From Marinobacter sp. ANT_B65 (GTDB lineage Bacteria; Pseudomonadota; Gammaproteobacteria; Pseudomonadales; Oleiphilaceae): a DNA stretch of 64,000 nucleotides. A program made the position numbers and the translations under genes. The notes beneath the pieces are model-generated. The model was not told the origin of the DNA and searched no databases. It worked only from the letters and a program-made list of their open reading frames with translations. Shown here in pieces: positions 8,911 through 19,399 of this stretch (positions within the stretch are counted from its first letter, which is position 1; each line of letters starts with the position of its first letter). The stretch lies in NCBI RefSeq assembly GCF_002407605.1, contig NZ_NXGV01000001.1, positions 1,176,895-1,240,894 on the forward strand, read 5' to 3'.

Positions 8911-11328
8911 ATGACCCGGATACCCGAAGATATCGTGCAAGAATACCCCATGCTCCCGCTCCGTGACGTGGTGGTGTTTCCGCACATGGTGGTCCCTTTG
9001 TTTGTGGGCCGCGAAAAATCCATCCAGGCTCTGGAAGCTGCGATGGAAGGAAGCAAGGAAATCCTCCTGGTAGCCCAACGGGATGCTTCCACGGATGAGC
9101 CTGGCCCAGGTGATGTTTTTGAAATGGGTACCTTGGCGACTGTGCTGCAGATGCTGCGGCTTCCCGACGGCACAGTAAAGGTGCTGGTTGAAGGTAATGC
9201 CCGGGCTGCGTTGAGCAATATTACAGAGTCGGATTACCTTTCCGGTGGCGCGACGCTGATGGATGAGGAAGGCTTGCCTGAGCGCGAAGAAGAAATACTC
9301 CTGAAAACCTTGATGGATGAGTTTGAAAAGTACGTGAAGCTCTCCAAGAAGGTACCTGCGGAGGTTTCCAATGCCTTGTCCGGAATTGAAGAGCTGGAGC
9401 GCCTTGCAGACACAATGGCCGCCCATCTTGATATGCGCATCCCGGAAAAACAGGAGCTGCTCGAAGCACTCAACGTTAACAGCCGTGTGGAACTGCTGCT
9501 GGGTAAGCTTGACGGGGAAATCGACCTGATTGAGGTTGAAAAGCGAATCCGTGGCCGCGTCAAGAAACAGATGGAACGCAGTCAGCGAGAGTACTACCTG
9601 AATGAGCAGATGAAGGCTATCCAGAAAGAAATGGGTAACCTCGGCGAAGGTAATAACGACTTCGAAGAGCTTGAGCAGAAAATTGAGGAAGCTGGCCTGC
9701 CTGAAGAGGCCCGCAAAAAGACGGAATCAGAGCTGAACAAGCTGAAGATGATGTCACCCATGTCTGCTGAAGCCACAGTGGTCCGTGGCTATATTGACTG
9801 GATGCTGGCAGTTCCCTGGAAAAAACGTAGCCGTGTGCGTCACGATATTGAAAAAGCCAGGGAGATTCTCGATAAGGATCATTACGGCCTTGATGAGGTC
9901 AAGAAGCGCATTCTCGAATACCTTGCCGTACAGAGTCGTGTGAAAAAGGTAAAAGGGCCAGTGCTGTGTCTTGTGGGGCCTCCTGGTGTCGGTAAAACAT
10001 CCCTGGGGCAGTCCATTGCCCGTGCCACAAATCGTAAGTATACGAGAATGGCTTTGGGTGGAGTGCGTGATGAGGCTGAAATTCGTGGCCACCGTAAAAC
10101 CTATATTGGTGCACTGCCTGGCAAACTGCTGCAGAAGCTTGCCAAAGTGGGTGTTAAAAACCCGCTGTTTCTGTTCGATGAAATCGACAAAATGGGTATG
10201 GATCACCGCGGAGATCCAGCCTCTGCATTGCTGGAGGTTCTGGATCCTGAGCAGAACCACACATTCAACGATCATTATCTGGAAGTAGATTATGATCTTT
10301 CGGATGTCATGTTCGTGTGTACATCCAATTCCATGGATATTCCGCCTGCGTTGCTGGATCGAATGGAAATTATCCGGATCCCGGGTTACACCGAAGATGA
10401 AAAGGTAAATATCGCATTGCGTTATCTGTTACCCAAACAGATTAAAGCGAACGGACTGCGCAAGGATGAACTGACGCTTCCGGAAGCAACCCTGCGTGAT
10501 CTGGTCCGTTATTACACTCGCGAGGCTGGTGTCCGTGGGTTGGAGCGTGAAATTGCCAAGATATGCAGGAAAGTTGTTCGGGAGCATGTGGAAGCCGGTG
10601 ACAAGGCGACCGTAACTATTGAACCGGAGATGCTTGAACACTATTCCGGTGTGCGTAAGGTCAGCTTTGGGCTGGCTGAAGAGACCAATCAGGTTGGCCA
10701 GGTTACCGGCCTGGCCTGGACTCAGGTAGGCGGTGAACTGCTTACGATTGAGTGTGCTCTTACCCCGGGCAAGGGCAGGGTTGTTAAAACCGGTTCCCTT
10801 GGTGATGTGATGCAGGAATCCATTCAGACTGCCCTTACGGTTGTCAGAAGCCGTGCTCAAGGCTTGGGAATTGCAGATGATTTCCATGAAAAGCACGACT
10901 TGCACGTGCATGTACCTGAGGGAGCGACGCCAAAAGATGGCCCCAGTGCCGGTATTGGTATGTGCACAGCACTTGTTTCTGCGTTGACCAGAATTCCGGT
11001 CCGTGCGGACGTTGCAATGACCGGTGAAATTACCCTTCGGGGTAGGGTTCTTGCCATTGGAGGGCTGAAGGAAAAGCTCCTGGCGGCTCATCGGGGTGGT
11101 ATCAAGACAATTATTATTCCTGATGAAAATGTCAGGGATCTCAAAGAGATACCAGATAACATCAAGGCGTCTCTGGAGATTTGTCCGGTCAAGTGGATTG
11201 ACGAAGTTCTGGATATTGCTCTGGCTTACGCACCTGAGCCACACACGTCTGATAAACCCTCGAAAGCGGGTTCGGGCAAGCCGCACGATGATGAAAATGA
11301 CAGTGCAGAGCGCATAAATACACATTAA
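8911..11328 (+). CDS. lon: ATP-dependent Lon protease
   Basis: Hexameric AAA+ serine protease that degrades misfolded and regulatory proteins. It is 805 aa, with an N-terminal LAN substrate domain (about 10-205), a coiled coil, and Walker A GPPGVGKT at 356-363. The C-terminal protease domain carries the Ser679/Lys722 dyad (DGPSAGIGM and [10 protein letters not shown]), at the same numbers as E. coli Lon. The C-terminal tail ([13 protein letters not shown]) is low complexity. I could not place a convincing heat-shock promoter in the 170-bp upstream region, although one is expected for lon. Confidence 0.98.
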   Translation: MTRIPEDIVQEYPMLPLRDVVVFPHMVVPLFVGREKSIQALEAAMEGSKEILLVAQRDASTDEPGPGDVFEMGTLATVLQMLRLPDGTVKVLVEGNARAALSNITESDYLSGGATLMDEEGLPEREEEILLKTLMDEFEKYVKLSKKVPAEVSNALSGIEELERLADTMAAHLDMRIPEKQELLEALNVNSRVELLLGKLDGEIDLIEVEKRIRGRVKKQMERSQREYYLNEQMKAIQKEMGNLGEGNNDFEELEQKIEEAGLPEEARKKTESELNKLKMMSPMSAEATVVRGYIDWMLAVPWKKRSRVRHDIEKAREILDKDHYGLDEVKKRILEYLAVQSRVKKVKGPVLCLVGPPGVGKTSLGQSIARATNRKYTRMALGGVRDEAEIRGHRKTYIGALPGKLLQKLAKVGVKNPLFLFDEIDKMGMDHRGDPASALLEVLDPEQNHTFNDHYLEVDYDLSDVMFVCTSNSMDIPPALLDRMEIIRIPGYTEDEKVNIALRYLLPKQIKANGLRKDELTLPEATLRDLVRYYTREAGVRGLEREIAKICRKVVREHVEAGDKATVTIEPEMLEHYSGVRKVSFGLAEETNQVGQVTGLAWTQVGGELLTIECALTPGKGRVVKTGSLGDVMQESIQTALTVVRSRAQGLGIADDFHEKHDLHVHVPEGATPKDGPSAGIGMCTALVSALTRIPVRADVAMTGEITLRGRVLAIGGLKEKLLAAHRGGIKTIIIPDENVRDLKEIPDNIKASLEICPVKWIDEVLDIALAYAPEPHTSDKPSKAGSGKPHDDENDSAERINTH

Positions 11329-11342
11329 ACCCAAGTGAGTTG

Positions 11343-11372
11343 TTGACATGCCAGAGAGCCCATTGGTATAAC
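11343..11372 (+). promoter_or_regulatory. candidate sigma70 promoter of hupB
   Basis: TTGACA at 11343-11348 and TATAAC at 11367-11372 with an 18-bp spacer. It would give a leader of roughly 185 nt before hupB. The -10 box lies at the end of the left arm of a large inverted repeat (11356-11406), so repressor control or an early leader structure is possible. Confidence 0.5.
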
Positions 11373-11406
11373 TGTTTCGCCGTGAAGCAGCCAATACCAA
11401 GGGCTC
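11356..11406 (+). repeat. 13-bp inverted repeat over the hupB promoter
   Basis: Left arm GAGCCC-A-TTGGTAT (11356-11369, one bulged A) and right arm ATACCAAGGGCTC (11394-11406). No T run follows, so it is unlikely to be a simple lon terminator. It overlaps the proposed -10 element and start site. Confidence 0.6.
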
Positions 11407-11565
11407 CCGCGCAGTATGTGCCTATTCCGAACAGCGGTTGAATGCCGAAAGGAATAAGAAAACCGAAGAATGGAATTCTCCGACCGCTTATGCGATAGTC
11501 GAGAACGTCCGAGAAAAAACAATCCGACCTATAACATCTTCAACCTGAAAGCGAAGGGGTTTAGT

Positions 11566-11838
11566 GTGAACAAGTCCGAACTAATCGATGCAATTGCAGA
11601 ATCTGCAGATATTTCCAAAGCCGCCGCTGGCCGTGCTCTGGATGCGATGACCAACTCTATCACCGGTGCCCTCAAAAAAGGCGATCAGGTTACTCTGATC
11701 GGTTTTGGTACTTTCTCAGTGAAAGATCGTGCTGCGCGCACAGGTCGTAACCCGCAAACGGGTGCCGAGATCAAGATTGCGGCCTCCAAAGTGCCTGGCT
11801 TTAAAGCAGGTAAGGCCCTGAAAGACGCCGTTAAGTAA
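11566..11838 (+). CDS. hupB: DNA-binding protein HU-beta
   Basis: Small nucleoid protein that bends DNA as a dimer. From GTG 11566 the product is 90 aa ([20 protein letters not shown]), the standard HU length; the upstream in-frame extension to 11470 has no HU character. The beta-arm region [12 protein letters not shown] and the final [14 protein letters not shown] are classic HU. A GAAGGGG ribosome site lies 6 nt before the GTG. The position after lon and before ppiD is conserved in Pseudomonas and relatives. Confidence 0.97.
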   Translation: MNKSELIDAIAESADISKAAAGRALDAMTNSITGALKKGDQVTLIGFGTFSVKDRAARTGRNPQTGAEIKIAASKVPGFKAGKALKDAVK

Positions 11839-11888
11839 CGGTTCTTTCTGCGGCGACTCCTGTTAAAAGGAGCCGCCAAGAAGAATTC

Positions 11889-11918
11889 AAGGCGCATTCC
11901 GACAGGGTGCGCCTTTTT
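11889..11918 (+). terminator. terminator after hupB
   Basis: AAGGCGCA and TGCGCC arms followed by T5. A second hairpin, ACTCCT/AGGAG within 11852-11877, precedes it without a T run. Confidence 0.8.
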
Positions 11919-11954
11919 ACGTTAAGTGCACCGGCAGAGAGGTTCGGGAGAAAC

Positions 11955-13805
11955 ATGCTTCAAGATATGCGGGAAAATTCCCAGGGCACTATTGCAAAGA
12001 TCATTATCGGTCTGTTGATCGTGTCTCTCTCCATTTGGGGAATGGATGCCATTGTTGGTGGTTTCTCCGGCGAGCCGGAAGTGGCAACTGTTAATGGTGA
12101 AGATATTACCGAGCGGGAATTCCTGCGAGTTGTCCAGATGGAAAGCCAGCGTCGTCTTTCCAGTATGGAGCAGCCCGATCCGGCTATGTTGGATGAGGAT
12201 CAGATACGTGCAGACGTGCTTGATTCCCTGATTCAGGAGCAGGTTCTTACTCAGGATGCCAGTGCTCAGGGTCTTGCACTCAGCGATGCGGATATCGATG
12301 CTCTGATCACCCAGATGCCCCAGTTTCAGGTTGATGGGCAGTTTAATCGTGATCGTTTCGTTGCTTCGGTACGTAACCTCGGCATGGGTGTTGGTGAATT
12401 CCGCGAAGCCATGCGCAAACAGTACGTGGTCAATCAGATTCGCAGCGGCATTATGCAGAGCGGACTTGTTGCAGACGCCAACGCTTCGCAGCTTATGCGT
12501 ATCCAGAACCAGACCCGGAACTTCCGCGTTGTTCAGGTGCCCGCAAGTGCAGTTGCTGATGAGGTTGAGGTTACAGACGCAGAAGTTGAGGCGTTCTATC
12601 AGGATAACAAGGATGCATTCAGGCAGCCGGAGCAGGTCGATGCTGCCTATATAACCTTGTCTCTGGGAGCTCTGGCAGAGAAGATCGAGATTGACCAGGA
12701 GGAGCTTCAGGCATACTACGAGCAACGCTCTGGGGATCTGGCCCGTGAAGAGCGCCGTGCATCCCATATTCTGATTGAGGATGGTGCCGACGCCGGGCAG
12801 ACCATGGCGACCATTCAGGAGCGTCTGGAAGCGGGTGAGAGCTTTGAGGAGTTGGCGAAGGAGTTCTCTATAGATACTGTGTCAGCCAAAGATGGTGGTG
12901 ACCTTGGTTTTGCTGGCCGTGGCGTGTATGACGAAGCCTTTGAAGAAGCTTTGTTTGCTTTGGACCAGGGCCAGGTTTCCGGTCCGGTGAAAACCGGCTT
13001 TGGTGTGCATCTGATTCGTCTGGATGATGTTCGCCGGTCAGAGGTTCCTGCAATCGAGGAGCTGGAACAGCAATTGCGTGGTGAGCTTGCCCGTGAGCGT
13101 GCTCAGGAAAAGTATGCAGAAGTGCGTGCAGAGCTGGCTGACTCAGCCTATGCAGCAGACGATCTCGCCGGCCCGGCCGAAGAGCTTGGTCTGGAAATTC
13201 GCGAGGCCAGGGGTGTGACCAAAGATGGCGGTCAGGCACCGTTTGACCACGCGGGGCTGGTTCGTCAACTGTTCTCTGAAGACGTTCTTGAAAGTGGGTA
13301 TAACACTGAGCTGATCGACGTTGGTGATAGTGTTTCTGTTGTGGCCCGGGTCCGCGAGTACCGTGAGGCGCAGCAGTTGGCGCTTGAGGATGTTCAGGAC
13401 AATATTCGTGCAAACCTGGAAGTTCGCAAAATCCGGGAAATACTGGAAGAGCGTGCTGAAGCGATTGTTGCCGGTCTTGAGGCGGGTGAATCTCTGGATG
13501 CTCTGGGTGCAGGTGAATGGGAGCAGTTTGAAGATCAGGAAAGGAACGCAGCTGGAGTGGATGCGCAGATCATGCAGACAGTTTTCTCTCTGGCCCGTCC
13601 CAATGAGGAGAAAGCGAGCTACGGCACCGCAATTACGCGAAGCGGAGTTGCTGTGATTGCGCTGGATGCTGTTAACGAGGGTGATGCAGAAGGCGGGGTG
13701 GATCTGGATCAGTTGCGTAGTTTCATGGCGTCCCTTGAGGGGCAGCGTGAATACGCAGCGTATCAACAGTTTCTGCGGGACACTGCCGAAGTATCCCGTC
13801 CATAA
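11955..13805 (+). CDS. ppiD: peptidyl-prolyl isomerase PpiD, membrane-anchored periplasmic chaperone
   Basis: Helps newly exported proteins leave the Sec translocon. The 616-aa product starts at ATG 11955 (MLQDMRENSQGT) with GGGAG just upstream. One N-terminal membrane helix (about 16-40, IIIGLLIVSLSIWGM) is followed by a large periplasmic SurA_N-like region. One parvulin domain is at about 265-365 (RRASHILIEDG, GGDLGFAGRG, FGVHLIRL). It is placed directly after hupB, as in E. coli and Pseudomonas. The longer frame from 11907 runs into the hupB terminator and was rejected. Confidence 0.95.
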   Translation: MLQDMRENSQGTIAKIIIGLLIVSLSIWGMDAIVGGFSGEPEVATVNGEDITEREFLRVVQMESQRRLSSMEQPDPAMLDEDQIRADVLDSLIQEQVLTQDASAQGLALSDADIDALITQMPQFQVDGQFNRDRFVASVRNLGMGVGEFREAMRKQYVVNQIRSGIMQSGLVADANASQLMRIQNQTRNFRVVQVPASAVADEVEVTDAEVEAFYQDNKDAFRQPEQVDAAYITLSLGALAEKIEIDQEELQAYYEQRSGDLAREERRASHILIEDGADAGQTMATIQERLEAGESFEELAKEFSIDTVSAKDGGDLGFAGRGVYDEAFEEALFALDQGQVSGPVKTGFGVHLIRLDDVRRSEVPAIEELEQQLRGELARERAQEKYAEVRAELADSAYAADDLAGPAEELGLEIREARGVTKDGGQAPFDHAGLVRQLFSEDVLESGYNTELIDVGDSVSVVARVREYREAQQLALEDVQDNIRANLEVRKIREILEERAEAIVAGLEAGESLDALGAGEWEQFEDQERNAAGVDAQIMQTVFSLARPNEEKASYGTAITRSGVAVIALDAVNEGDAEGGVDLDQLRSFMASLEGQREYAAYQQFLRDTAEVSRP

Positions 13806-13823
13806 GGAAACTACTTCAATATT

Positions 13824-13858
13824 AAAAACCCGGGCAACGCAGGTTGCCCGGGTTTTTT
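13824..13858. terminator. bidirectional terminator between ppiD and hexR
   Basis: Long arms (A5, then CCCGGGCAAC, and GTTGCCCGGG, then T6) with a GCAG loop. It serves ppiD and could also stop hexR from the other strand. Confidence 0.9.
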
Positions 13859-13884
13859 GTTGCTGCGTGTCTGGTGGCTGGCCT

Positions 13885-14763
13885 TCAGTCAGGATTTGAA
13901 GGAAGGCGGGTAGGCATAAGGCTGTCTTTGATTTTCTTTAGATGCCCCAGGAAGTCCGCGCCGCGTTTCAGGGTAACGCCGGTAGCCAGGATGTCGATCA
14001 CGGTCAGGTGGATAATTCGGGAAGACATCGGCATGTAAACCTCTATATCTTCTGGTGCGGTGACTTCCAGGGCGACGGTGCACACTTCTGCCAGCGGGGA
14101 GCCCGGCGTTGTGATGCCAATAACGGTCGCGCCGTTGTCCCGGGCAATCCGGGCGATATCGACGGTTTCTCTGGTGCGCCCGGTATAGGAAATCATAACG
14201 ATAACATCCCCGACGCTGGCGCCCGCGGCGACCATGCGCTGCATGAGGGCGTCGTCATAGGACATGACCGGCAGGTTAAAGCGGAAAAACTTGTGCTGTG
14301 CATCCAGTGCTACAGATGCAGAGCCACCCATACCAAAAAAGTTGATCTGTCTGGCCTGAATCAGGTAGTCAATGGCGGTTGCCAATGCCCGTGGGTCCAG
14401 CGCCTGACGGGCTTTGTCGAGATTGGCAATGGTGCTCATCATGATCTTGTCGGCAAACTCCGCAACCGTATCGTCAGGTTCTATATTCTGGCCAATATAG
14501 GGTATTCCCGTGGCAATACTTTGTGCGAGCCTGATTTTGAAATCCGGGAAACCTGTAGCCGAAAACCCTCGGCAAAACCGGTTAACTGTTGGCTCGCTGA
14601 CGTTAGAGGCCCGGGCCAGTGCCGCAATACTGTAGCGGGTGGCGGCGCTTGGATCTCGCAGAATAGCCTCTGCTACCTTGCGCTCCGACTTATTCAGAGT
14701 GTCCAGCCGGGACTGGATGTCTTCCAGCAGATTCTCGTCACGATGTGCCTGGTTTACAGCCAT
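13885..14763 (-). CDS. hexR: HexR, RpiR-family regulator of central carbon metabolism
   Basis: A repressor that in Pseudomonas senses KDPG and controls the ED pathway genes. It is 292 aa from ATG 14763, and AGGGAG lies about 9 nt upstream. An N-terminal HTH of the RpiR type (about 20-90, [20 protein letters not shown]) is followed by a SIS sugar-phosphate domain (about 125-260, [20 protein letters not shown] and [14 protein letters not shown]). It is divergent from zwf-pgl-eda and close to pyk and edd-glk, its expected targets. Three copies of a shared motif lie in these control regions. Confidence 0.93.
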   Translation of the reverse strand: MAVNQAHRDENLLEDIQSRLDTLNKSERKVAEAILRDPSAATRYSIAALARASNVSEPTVNRFCRGFSATGFPDFKIRLAQSIATGIPYIGQNIEPDDTVAEFADKIMMSTIANLDKARQALDPRALATAIDYLIQARQINFFGMGGSASVALDAQHKFFRFNLPVMSYDDALMQRMVAAGASVGDVIVMISYTGRTRETVDIARIARDNGATVIGITTPGSPLAEVCTVALEVTAPEDIEVYMPMSSRIIHLTVIDILATGVTLKRGADFLGHLKKIKDSLMPTRLPSNPD

Positions 14764-14840
14764 CAAAGCTACTCCCTGAACCCTTGGTGGGATGGTTGTT
14801 CAAAGCGGACTGAGTATACCGGGATTTTAGCGTATTTTGG

Positions 14841-14856
14841 GTAGTAAACGTATCAA
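14841..14856 (+). promoter_or_regulatory. candidate HexR operator, hexR/zwf region, copy 1
   Basis: GTAGTAAACGTATCAA. It differs from the copy upstream of pyk (19318-19333) at only one position. It lies 78-93 bp upstream of the hexR start. Confidence 0.5.
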
Positions 14857-14902
14857 TAGTCTGATGGAGCTCTTGGATTAATCCGGAAGTGGTGTCATTA
14901 TT

Positions 14903-14919
14903 TGGATAAAATTACTACA
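14903..14919 (-). promoter_or_regulatory. candidate HexR operator, hexR/zwf region, copy 2
   Basis: On the minus strand it reads TGTAGTAATTTTATCCA, sharing GTAGTAA-N3-TATC with the other two copies. It lies 60-76 bp upstream of zwf, in inverted orientation to copy 1. It resembles the TGTAATTAAATTACA-type HexR site known from other gammaproteobacteria. Confidence 0.5.
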
Positions 14920-14978
14920 TTTAAGTTTGTTAACAGGTTCGTACTTCTATGGCCTGATTCACCGGAGAGGCATACCCG

Positions 14979-16466
14979 ATGGTCGACAGGATTACAAACC
15001 GTTGTGACATCATGCTGTTCGGGGCTTTGGGTGACCTTGCGCAGCGCAAGCTGTTCCCCGCTTTTTATCAGCTTGAGCGAGCGGGTCTTCTGGCGAGTGA
15101 CAGCAGAATACTGGCCCTTGCTCGGCGGGAACTGGATACCGCAGAAGTTCGCAAGTTGTTGCTCCATAAGCTGGAGCAGAGCGTGAAGCCAGAGGAATTC
15201 GAGCGCCAGGTAGCTGAGGCCTTTCTGCAACGGGTTGAGTATCAGATACTGGATTTTCAGGACGAGAATGCATTCGGGGTTCTCAACAGCTGGCGCGAAG
15301 GAGGAAACTGCGAGAGTAGCAATGAGTTAATCGTTTATATGGCCACCCCGCCGGCCATGTACGGTGTTATTGCCCGCAATCTTCGCTCAGCCAGTTGTTG
15401 CACTGAAAGGACCAGGGTTGTTGTCGAGAAGCCTATAGGTCATGACCTTGAATCTTCCCGGGTCATAAATGACGAGCTTGGAGAGGTCTATAAAGAAAGC
15501 CAGCTCTTCCGGATCGATCACTATCTGGGCAAAGAAACCGTTCAGAATCTGATCGCATTGCGCTTTGCCAATAATCTTTTTGCGTCCCAGTGGGATCAGA
15601 ACCATATTTCTCATGTGGAAATAACGGTTGCCGAGAGCGTAGGTATTGAAGGTCGCTGGGGCTATTTTGATAAAGCGGGTCAGATCCGGGACATGATTCA
15701 GAATCACATGCTTCAGTTGTTGTGCCTGATTGCCATGGATCCGCCCTCTGATTTATCCGCCGACAGTATCCGTGATGAAAAGGTGAAAGTGCTCAAAGCT
15801 CTTCGCACAATTACACCAGACATGATGGAAAGTTATGTTGTACGCGGACAATACACAGCTGGTACCAGTATTGGAAAGCCGGTTCCCGGATACCTGGAAG
15901 AAGAGGGGGCCAACAAGAGAAGTCAGACAGAGACCTTTGTGGCACTGAAAGTGGAAATTGACAACTGGCGCTGGTCAGGTGTTCCATTTTATATACGTAC
16001 GGGCAAGCGCCTCCCGGAAAAGCTGTCTCAGATTATTATTCACTTCAAACCGGCTCCCCACTATATTTTTGATCCTGACCAAAAGCATCTGGCGAATAAC
16101 AAGCTGATCATACGTTTGCAGCCGGACGAAGGCATGTCACTCAAAATACTCACCAAAGACCAGGGGTTGCACAAAGGTATGCGGCTGCGACAGGGGCCTC
16201 TGGAGCTGACGTTTTCAGAAACCTTTGAATCCGAGCGAATCCCCGATGCCTACGAACGTCTGTTGTGGGAAATAATGAAAGGTAACCAGTACCTGTTCGT
16301 GCGGCGTGACGAAGTTGAGTATGCCTGGCGCTGGGTAGACCAGATTATCCGGAACTGGAGTGATGGCGGTGATCCTCCCAAGCGATACGCTGCAGGAACC
16401 TGGGGTCCGGTAGCCTCCATTGCGATGATTACCCGTGATGGAAGGAGTTGGTATGAAGATGCCTGA
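14979..16466 (+). CDS. zwf: glucose-6-phosphate 1-dehydrogenase
   Basis: Oxidises glucose-6-P to 6-phosphogluconolactone with NAD(P), the first ED step in this cluster. It is 495 aa. The N-terminal coenzyme-binding loop is [15 protein letters not shown], and the active-site signature [13 protein letters not shown] is near residue 180. The ATG is preceded by GGAGAGG. It is first in a zwf-pgl-eda operon; pgl overlaps its 3' end by 14 nt. It is divergent from hexR with two operator-like motifs between them. Confidence 0.97.
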   Translation: MVDRITNRCDIMLFGALGDLAQRKLFPAFYQLERAGLLASDSRILALARRELDTAEVRKLLLHKLEQSVKPEEFERQVAEAFLQRVEYQILDFQDENAFGVLNSWREGGNCESSNELIVYMATPPAMYGVIARNLRSASCCTERTRVVVEKPIGHDLESSRVINDELGEVYKESQLFRIDHYLGKETVQNLIALRFANNLFASQWDQNHISHVEITVAESVGIEGRWGYFDKAGQIRDMIQNHMLQLLCLIAMDPPSDLSADSIRDEKVKVLKALRTITPDMMESYVVRGQYTAGTSIGKPVPGYLEEEGANKRSQTETFVALKVEIDNWRWSGVPFYIRTGKRLPEKLSQIIIHFKPAPHYIFDPDQKHLANNKLIIRLQPDEGMSLKILTKDQGLHKGMRLRQGPLELTFSETFESERIPDAYERLLWEIMKGNQYLFVRRDEVEYAWRWVDQIIRNWSDGGDPPKRYAAGTWGPVASIAMITRDGRSWYEDA

Positions 16467-17172
16467 TATGGTTTGGCCTGCCGGGGTGGAGTTTCACTCG
16501 GGTGAGTCAGCGCAACAGGTGGCGATGATGCTTGCCGGCACGGTTGCAGAGTTTCTAAAAGGCCGGCTTTTGGTGGCGAAACGCGCAAGTCTTGCGGTTT
16601 CAGGTGGATCTACGCCTTTGTCATTTTTCCATGCGCTGTCCCTCAAAGACCTGGACTGGAGCAGGGTTGATGTTGTTCTGGCAGACGAACGCTGGGTGGA
16701 TGAAACCGATGCGGCCAGTAATACCCGGCTTGTAAAAGAAAATCTGTTGCGGAATAACGCAGAGGCGGCGACGTATTTTCCTTTAAAGCGGCCAGGGGAG
16801 ACTCCTCAAGATGGTTTGGTGGCAGTCAACGCCGGGCTGGCAAATCTGACTCGTCCTCTTGATGTGCTGATTTTGGGTATGGGGAATGATGGCCATACGG
16901 CGTCCCTGTTTCCGGATGCCCCTGAACTTGTTCCTGCTATGGACATAGACAGTCGGGAAGTGGTTGCTGCTATGACGCCGCCATCCCAGCCACAGCCGCG
17001 CATCACACTAACCTACGCGTTTATGCGCGATGCCCGTTTTACAGCACTTCACCTTAAAGGAGGTGACAAGCTGGAAACGCTGAAGCAGGCATTAAGGCAG
17101 CCGGATGGTCTGTTCGCTATGCCTGTGCGCGCCTTCCTGAAACCCGGCTTGCAGGTTTTCTGGAGCCCTTGA
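16453..17172 (+). CDS. pgl: 6-phosphogluconolactonase
   Basis: Hydrolyses 6-phosphogluconolactone to 6-phosphogluconate. It is 239 aa from ATG 16453, chosen because GAAGGAG lies 5 nt upstream; an upstream ATG at 16435 lacks this. NagB/DevB-type motifs are clear: [27 protein letters not shown] and [15 protein letters not shown]. The 14-nt overlap with zwf suggests translational coupling. eda follows after 28 bp. Confidence 0.95.
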   Translation: MKMPDMVWPAGVEFHSGESAQQVAMMLAGTVAEFLKGRLLVAKRASLAVSGGSTPLSFFHALSLKDLDWSRVDVVLADERWVDETDAASNTRLVKENLLRNNAEAATYFPLKRPGETPQDGLVAVNAGLANLTRPLDVLILGMGNDGHTASLFPDAPELVPAMDIDSREVVAAMTPPSQPQPRITLTYAFMRDARFTALHLKGGDKLETLKQALRQPDGLFAMPVRAFLKPGLQVFWSP

Positions 17173-17200
17173 GTCCTTTAAATTACTTACGGAGAGATGT

Positions 17201-17851
17201 ATGAGCCAGGTGTCGGGCTTTCACCGCGATCGGATCAGGTCTGTCTTGAGGGCTTCACCATTGATGCCTGTTATCACTATAAAACATCCTGATGAGGCAG
17301 TGCCGCTATGTCAGGCCCTGTTTGATGGCGGGATTCGGGTGATGGAAATAACCTTGCGCACGGAGCACGGACTCAAAGCGATTAAAAGTGTGCGCGAAGC
17401 TATCCCTGAAGCCTGGGTAGGTGCTGGAACGGTGACATGCCTTGCCCAGTATCGCCAGGCAGAAACCGCTGGCGCCCAGTTCATCGTTACTCCTGGTGTC
17501 ACTGAAGCGCTTCTTGAGTTTGCTCTCACTTCCGAGGCACCTCTTTTGCCCGGTATTTCAACAGCCTCCGAACTTATGCTTGGTTACGGTATGGGGTATC
17601 GTGAATTTAAATTTTTCCCTGCAGAAGTAGCGGGAGGATCTCCCGCACTGAAAGCCTTTAGCGGTCCATTCCCGGACGCAACCTTCTGCCCGACGGGTGG
17701 GATCCGCCGGGACACTGCCAGGGACTATTTGTCCTTGGGCAATGTGCAGACTGTTGGTGGCAGTTGGCTAACGCCAGCGGATGTTGTTGCCAGGAAAGAT
17801 TGGGCGAAGATCACCGACATCGCCCGGGGTAGCCTTTCAGAGATCAGCTGA
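17201..17851 (+). CDS. eda: KDPG aldolase (2-dehydro-3-deoxyphosphogluconate aldolase)
   Basis: Cleaves KDPG to pyruvate and glyceraldehyde-3-P, the last ED step. It is 216 aa, the normal trimeric class I length. The Schiff-base lysine is Lys137 ([12 protein letters not shown]) and the general acid/base is Glu49 ([12 protein letters not shown]). [14 protein letters not shown] forms the phosphate site. GGAGAG precedes the ATG. Its stop codon lies in a perfect 24-bp palindrome shared with the end of the convergent pyk gene; the two reading frames overlap by 8 nt. Confidence 0.97.
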   Translation: MSQVSGFHRDRIRSVLRASPLMPVITIKHPDEAVPLCQALFDGGIRVMEITLRTEHGLKAIKSVREAIPEAWVGAGTVTCLAQYRQAETAGAQFIVTPGVTEALLEFALTSEAPLLPGISTASELMLGYGMGYREFKFFPAEVAGGSPALKAFSGPFPDATFCPTGGIRRDTARDYLSLGNVQTVGGSWLTPADVVARKDWAKITDIARGSLSEIS

Positions 17852-17859
17852 TCTCTGAA
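17836..17859. repeat. perfect 24-bp palindrome spanning the stop codons of eda and pyk
   Basis: The half-site TTCAGAGATCAG is followed exactly by its reverse complement. Both convergent genes read the same codons through it, so both proteins end in SEIS followed by TGA. The symmetrical RNA could act as a stem on either transcript, but no T run follows. Confidence 0.9.
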
Positions 17860-19292
17860 CCGACCCGCACAATTTTCATTGTGTTGGTTCCACCTTGGGC
17901 ATTCACGTAATCACCTTTGGTGATAACTACCAGGTCGCCCTTGCTTACCACTTTCCGGTTAACCAGCTCCGCTATTGCCAGCGCGTTGGTTTGCTCATTC
18001 AGAATCTTTGCCGAATCAAATGGTATTGTTTGAACGCCACGATACATCGCAACCCGGTGCTGGGTAGTGTGGTGCCGTGAATATGCAAAGATTGGCAGGC
18101 TGGACTTGATGCGGGACATCAGTCTGGGTGTCGCGCCAGTTTCAGTCATGCAGATGATGGCCGTGACACCATTAAGGTGATTTGCCGCATACATGGCGGA
18201 CAAAGCAATAGCTTCATCGACCAGCTCCATGCTTTCGTGAATCCGGTGATTGGACTGGTGCATTGTCGGATGTTTTTCTGCACCGATACATATGCGCACC
18301 ATTGCTTCTACAGCTTCTACCGGATAATCACCCACTGCTGTCTCTGCAGACAACATAACCGCATCTGTGTAGTCCATCACAGCGTTCGCCACATCAGATA
18401 CCTCAGCCCGTGTTGGCATAGGGCTGGTGATCATGGATTCCATCATCTGGGTTGCGGTAATGACGGCGCGATCCAGTACCCGGGCGCGGGCAATAATGTG
18501 TTTCTGCACACCTACAAGTTCCGCATCTCCGATTTCGACGGCGAGATCGCCGCGAGCCACCATTACCACATCTGACGCTTCGATAACCGCATCCAGCGCG
18601 GCAACGTCGTGGGCAAGTTCTGCCCGCTCGATTTTTGCGACCAGGCCGGCATCGGAGCCGGCTTCTTTGAGTAGCCGGCGAGCCGTGTGCATATCTTCGG
18701 CAGTGCGGACAAAAGATACCGCGACATAGTCGGCCCCAAGGCGTGCGGCTGTGACAATATCCTGCTTGTCTTTCTCGGTCAGCGCATCGGCAGAAAGCCC
18801 GCCGCCACGTTTGTTGAGGCCCTTGTTGTTTGAGAGCGGGCCGCCGATCAGAACAGTGGATGTAATGCTGTGTTCAGCAACTGACTTTACTTCCATTTCG
18901 ATGCGGCCATCGTCCAGAACAAGAATGTCCCCTGGCGTAACGTCATCAATGAGCTGTTCATAATCAATGCCTACACGCTCGTCTGTACCTGCTTCCTTGT
19001 CCATTGCAGCATCCAGGACAAAAGTTTGCCCTGCTTTCAGGATAACTTTATTGTCAGTAAAGCGGGCAATGCGGAGTTTGGGGCCCTGCAGGTCTGCAAG
19101 CAGGGCAACAAAACGGCCTTGAGCCGCGGCTGCCTGACGAACCCTTTGTGCGCGGTTGATGTGTTCTTCTGCGCTGCCGTGGGAAAAGTTGAGGCGGGCG
19201 ACATCAATACCTGCGGCTATAATGGCAGCCAGCGATTCGGAAGAGTCTGTGGCGGGGCCTAAGGTAGCGACAATCTTGGTACGCCTGAGCAT
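17844..19292 (-). CDS. pyk: pyruvate kinase
   Basis: Converts phosphoenolpyruvate and ADP to pyruvate and ATP. It is 482 aa, with [16 protein letters not shown] at the N-terminus, the signature [32 protein letters not shown], and a C-terminal allosteric domain ([10 protein letters not shown]). The size and form fit the PykA type. It is divergent from edd with a 143-bp control region that holds an operator-like motif and a palindrome. It belongs in the HexR regulon by position. Confidence 0.97.
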   Translation of the reverse strand: MLRRTKIVATLGPATDSSESLAAIIAAGIDVARLNFSHGSAEEHINRAQRVRQAAAAQGRFVALLADLQGPKLRIARFTDNKVILKAGQTFVLDAAMDKEAGTDERVGIDYEQLIDDVTPGDILVLDDGRIEMEVKSVAEHSITSTVLIGGPLSNNKGLNKRGGGLSADALTEKDKQDIVTAARLGADYVAVSFVRTAEDMHTARRLLKEAGSDAGLVAKIERAELAHDVAALDAVIEASDVVMVARGDLAVEIGDAELVGVQKHIIARARVLDRAVITATQMMESMITSPMPTRAEVSDVANAVMDYTDAVMLSAETAVGDYPVEAVEAMVRICIGAEKHPTMHQSNHRIHESMELVDEAIALSAMYAANHLNGVTAIICMTETGATPRLMSRIKSSLPIFAYSRHHTTQHRVAMYRGVQTIPFDSAKILNEQTNALAIAELVNRKVVSKGDLVVITKGDYVNAQGGTNTMKIVRVGSEIS

Positions 19293-19317
19293 GTTGTTAT
19301 CCTTTAAGGTTTGATAG

Positions 19318-19333
19318 GTAGTAAATGTATCAA
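19318..19333 (+). promoter_or_regulatory. candidate HexR operator upstream of pyk
   Basis: GTAGTAAATGTATCAA. It matches 15 of 16 positions of the copy upstream of hexR (14841-14856). It lies 26-41 bp upstream of the pyk start codon, a repressing position. Confidence 0.5.
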
Positions 19334-19377
19334 CAAAATGTGAATTAATTATGACATAAGGGTGATGATAGCAAAAA

Positions 19378-19399
19378 AAGAACGTAAAATTACGTTCTT
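19378..19399. promoter_or_regulatory. 22-bp palindrome upstream of edd
   Basis: Arms AAGAACGTAA (19378-19387) and TTACGTTCTT (19390-19399) with two bases between. It ends 36 bp before the edd start. A second inverted repeat overlaps it: ATGACATAAG at 19351-19360 and CTTATGTCAT at 19397-19406. This is either a regulator site, possibly HexR, or alternative RNA hairpins in the edd leader. Confidence 0.55.

Noticed and set aside
10429-11400. Open frame of 323 codons antisense to lon
   Set aside because: Shadow of the highly biased lon coding sequence; no domain or start signal.
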